Assembly: GCA_029261995.1 (NCBI GenBank) | Contig: JAJDAF010000050.1 | Span: 1-64,000, forward strand | From: Candidatus Zhuqueibacterota bacterium | Lineage (GTDB): Bacteria > Zhuqueibacterota > Zhuqueibacteria > Oceanimicrobiales > Oceanimicrobiaceae | Direction of reading: 5' to 3' | Length of the DNA: 64,000 nt | Part shown: positions 62,634-64,000 of the stretch, one piece after another | Layout: each line of letters opens with the position of its first letter | Numbering within the stretch: position 1 is the first letter of the stretch | Program-made: the position numbers and the translations under genes | The notes under the pieces: model-generated | The model's input: the letters and a program-made list of their open reading frames with translations, nothing else | Databases searched by the model: none | Told to the model about the DNA's origin: nothing

Positions 62634-63898
62634 CGTTCGAGCTGTTTGTCGCCAACCGCCATCTCAAGTCGAAGCGCAAGACCGGTTTCATCTCGTTGAT
62701 TACCTACATCTCGATTCTGGGCGTCATGATCGGGGTAGCCGCGTTGATTATTGTGCTTTCGGTGATGAACGGATTTGAGAGTGAAGTTCGCTCGCGCATC
62801 ATCGGATTTGGCGCCCACATTGAACTCAGAACTTTCCACAACCAGGGCGTCGAGAACTACCAGGAGATTATCGACAAGCTGGCAAATCTCGACCATCTTG
62901 CCGGCATCTCGCCCTACATCGAGGAAAAAGGGCTGATTATTTCGAAGAACAAAAAGAGCGGCGTCGCCGTGAAAGCCGTAGATCCAGCAACGGTTTCGCA
63001 GGTGTCCGACATTCTCAACAACATCAATTACGGCTTGTTTGAAATCGGTGATATCCCGTCCGATGGCCAGAAAAGTTATCCAGGCATCGTGATTGGCTCC
63101 TACTTGGCCGACCGCCTCAATGTCGATCTGGGTGACAAAGTGCAGATCATGAGCCCCAACAACATCAGCCCCCTGCTTTTGAATTCCGTACCGAGCATGC
63201 GGACCTTCAAGGTGACGGGCTTTTTCGAGACCGGGATCTTTGATTTCGACGAACTCTACGCCTATGTTTCGATCAACGAGGCGCAACGGCTGTTTGACCT
63301 CCGTAAAAAAAACAAAGATGGCAAAACCGCCAACTACGTGACTGGTCTTGAAATCAAACTCGATGATCTGGATTATGCCGACGCAGTCGCAGCCGAGATT
63401 GACAACATTCTTGGCTACCCCTACGCCACCTTGACCTGGTTCGACATGAACAAGAATCTATTCTCCTGGATGCAGATTGAGAAGTGGATGATGTTCATTG
63501 TGCTCAGTTTGATCATTATAGTCGCGGCATTCAACATCATCAGCACCCTCATCATGATTGTTCTCGAGAAGACCAAGGAGATTGGCATCCTGAAATCCAT
63601 GGGCGCAACTTCGTCATCGATTCGAAGAATTTTTGTATTGGAAGGCCTCATCGGTGGTGTCATTGGAACGGCGTTGGGGTGCATTATCGGATATGTCACG
63701 TGCTGGTTACAGTTGGAATACAAGTTGATTTCTTTGCCTGCGGATGTCTACATTATCAGCTCGGTGCCGGTGTTGATGCAAGGGCTGGATTTTGTGATGA
63801 TCGCGGCAATCGCGGTTCTATTGTGTTATCTGGCCGCGGTTTACCCGGCGAGCCGCGCCGCAAAACTGGAACCGGTTGAAGCGATAAGGTACGAGTAG
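62630..63898 (+). CDS. Lipoprotein-releasing ABC transporter permease (LolC/LolE family)
   Basis: The 422-residue protein has FtsX/MacB-type topology: TM1 near the N-terminus (ISILGVMIGVAALIIVLSVMNGFE, quoted in part as GVMIGVAALIIVLSVMNGFE), a periplasmic domain (about 45-270), then three helices at about 280-415. The C-terminal ends with YPASRAAKLEPVEAIRYE, the usual coupling-helix tail. It extracts lipoproteins from the inner membrane for transfer to LolA. Whether it is LolC, LolE or a single LolF-type subunit cannot be told. Confidence 0.94.
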   Translation: MTFELFVANRHLKSKRKTGFISLITYISILGVMIGVAALIIVLSVMNGFESEVRSRIIGFGAHIELRTFHNQGVENYQEIIDKLANLDHLAGISPYIEEKGLIISKNKKSGVAVKAVDPATVSQVSDILNNINYGLFEIGDIPSDGQKSYPGIVIGSYLADRLNVDLGDKVQIMSPNNISPLLLNSVPSMRTFKVTGFFETGIFDFDELYAYVSINEAQRLFDLRKKNKDGKTANYVTGLEIKLDDLDYADAVAAEIDNILGYPYATLTWFDMNKNLFSWMQIEKWMMFIVLSLIIIVAAFNIISTLIMIVLEKTKEIGILKSMGATSSSIRRIFVLEGLIGGVIGTALGCIIGYVTCWLQLEYKLISLPADVYIISSVPVLMQGLDFVMIAAIAVLLCYLAAVYPASRAAKLEPVEAIRYE

Positions 63899-63903
63899 CA
63901 AAT

Positions 63904-64000
63904 ATGGCGCGCAATTCAGTTATCCTTCAGGCAAAGGGCCTGCACAAGGCTTATAGGCTCGGGCGAAGCAAAGTTCATGTTCTGAGAGGCGTAGATCTCA
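63904..64000 (+). CDS. lolD: ABC transporter ATP-binding protein, N-terminal fragment (LolD-like)
   Basis: The ATG at 63904 lies five bases after the permease stop. The visible 32 codons read as the N-terminus of a LolD-type ATPase (LHKAYRLGRSKVHVLRGVDL), before the Walker A motif. The gene runs out of the window. Confidence 0.8.
   Translation, partial: MARNSVILQAKGLHKAYRLGRSKVHVLRGVDL

Overview
This window looks like part of the chromosome of a Gram-negative, double-membrane bacterium of the Fibrobacterota-Chlorobiota-Bacteroidota (FCB) assemblage. The best guess is a Calditrichota/KSB1/Ignavibacteria-like lineage. The evidence is three large secreted proteins ending in a FlgD-like / type IX secretion (T9SS) sorting domain with an NPFNP-type motif, a PorV-like barrel, an ExbB/ExbD/TonB-type set, LolCDE-type genes, class II LysRS and RF2 with programmed frameshifting. 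Some promoters fit both a sigma70 consensus and the Bacteroidota TAnnTTTG -7 box. The phylum is inference; no rRNA gene is present.

Layout. (1) 0-1.25 kb: an IS110-family transposase with repeated motifs upstream and a long inverted repeat downstream. (2) 1.3-4.4 kb: glutamine synthetase-like, gamma-glutamyl-GABA hydrolase-like and SDR genes (probable polyamine or amine catabolism), interrupted by an 11-unit heptamer repeat and half of a dispersed palindromic repeat. (3) 4.45-11.04 kb, minus strand: a more A+T-rich cassette of CsgG-like, propeller/Ig sorting-domain, FGE-like and membrane proteins. (4) 11.5-16.1 kb: Tsp/Prc protease, SDR and a K+ channel with RCK domains. (5) 16.5-33.4 kb: a promoter and terminator-bearing leader followed by eight tightly packed genes. 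These encode two giant Ig/FN3 sorting-domain proteins, a PorV-like barrel with a helical tail, an ExbB/TolQ with an extra periplasmic domain, two ExbD proteins, a TonB-like protein, and a large repeat protein ending in NHL-type repeats. No TonB-dependent receptor is encoded. This is the best candidate for an undescribed system: a proton-motive-force-driven envelope machine dedicated to large secreted proteins.

(6) 33.5-42.2 kb, minus strand: persulfide dioxygenase-rhodanese, SulP transporter, DUF1648 protein, M28 membrane peptidase, VWA protein and a polytopic membrane protein. (7) 42.4-50.3 kb: RecQ, acid phosphatase lipoprotein, DapF, glycosyltransferase 9, then on the minus strand a LytS/LytR-type two-component pair and a helical-repeat periplasmic protein. 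(8) 50.5-58.7 kb: a site-2-protease homologue with a possibly leaderless mRNA, then a secreted protein, a FecR-domain protein, an Ig/outer-membrane barrel and a CHASE2 adenylate cyclase. The cyclase start codon abuts a strong terminator hairpin. (9) 58.8 kb to the end: prfB with its frameshift site, alr, lysS, a lolC/E-type permease gene and the first bases of a lolD-type ATPase gene.

No tRNA, rRNA, CRISPR array or prophage was recognised. Start codons were chosen by Shine-Dalgarno motif and signal-peptide position and often lie downstream of the longest possible ORF.
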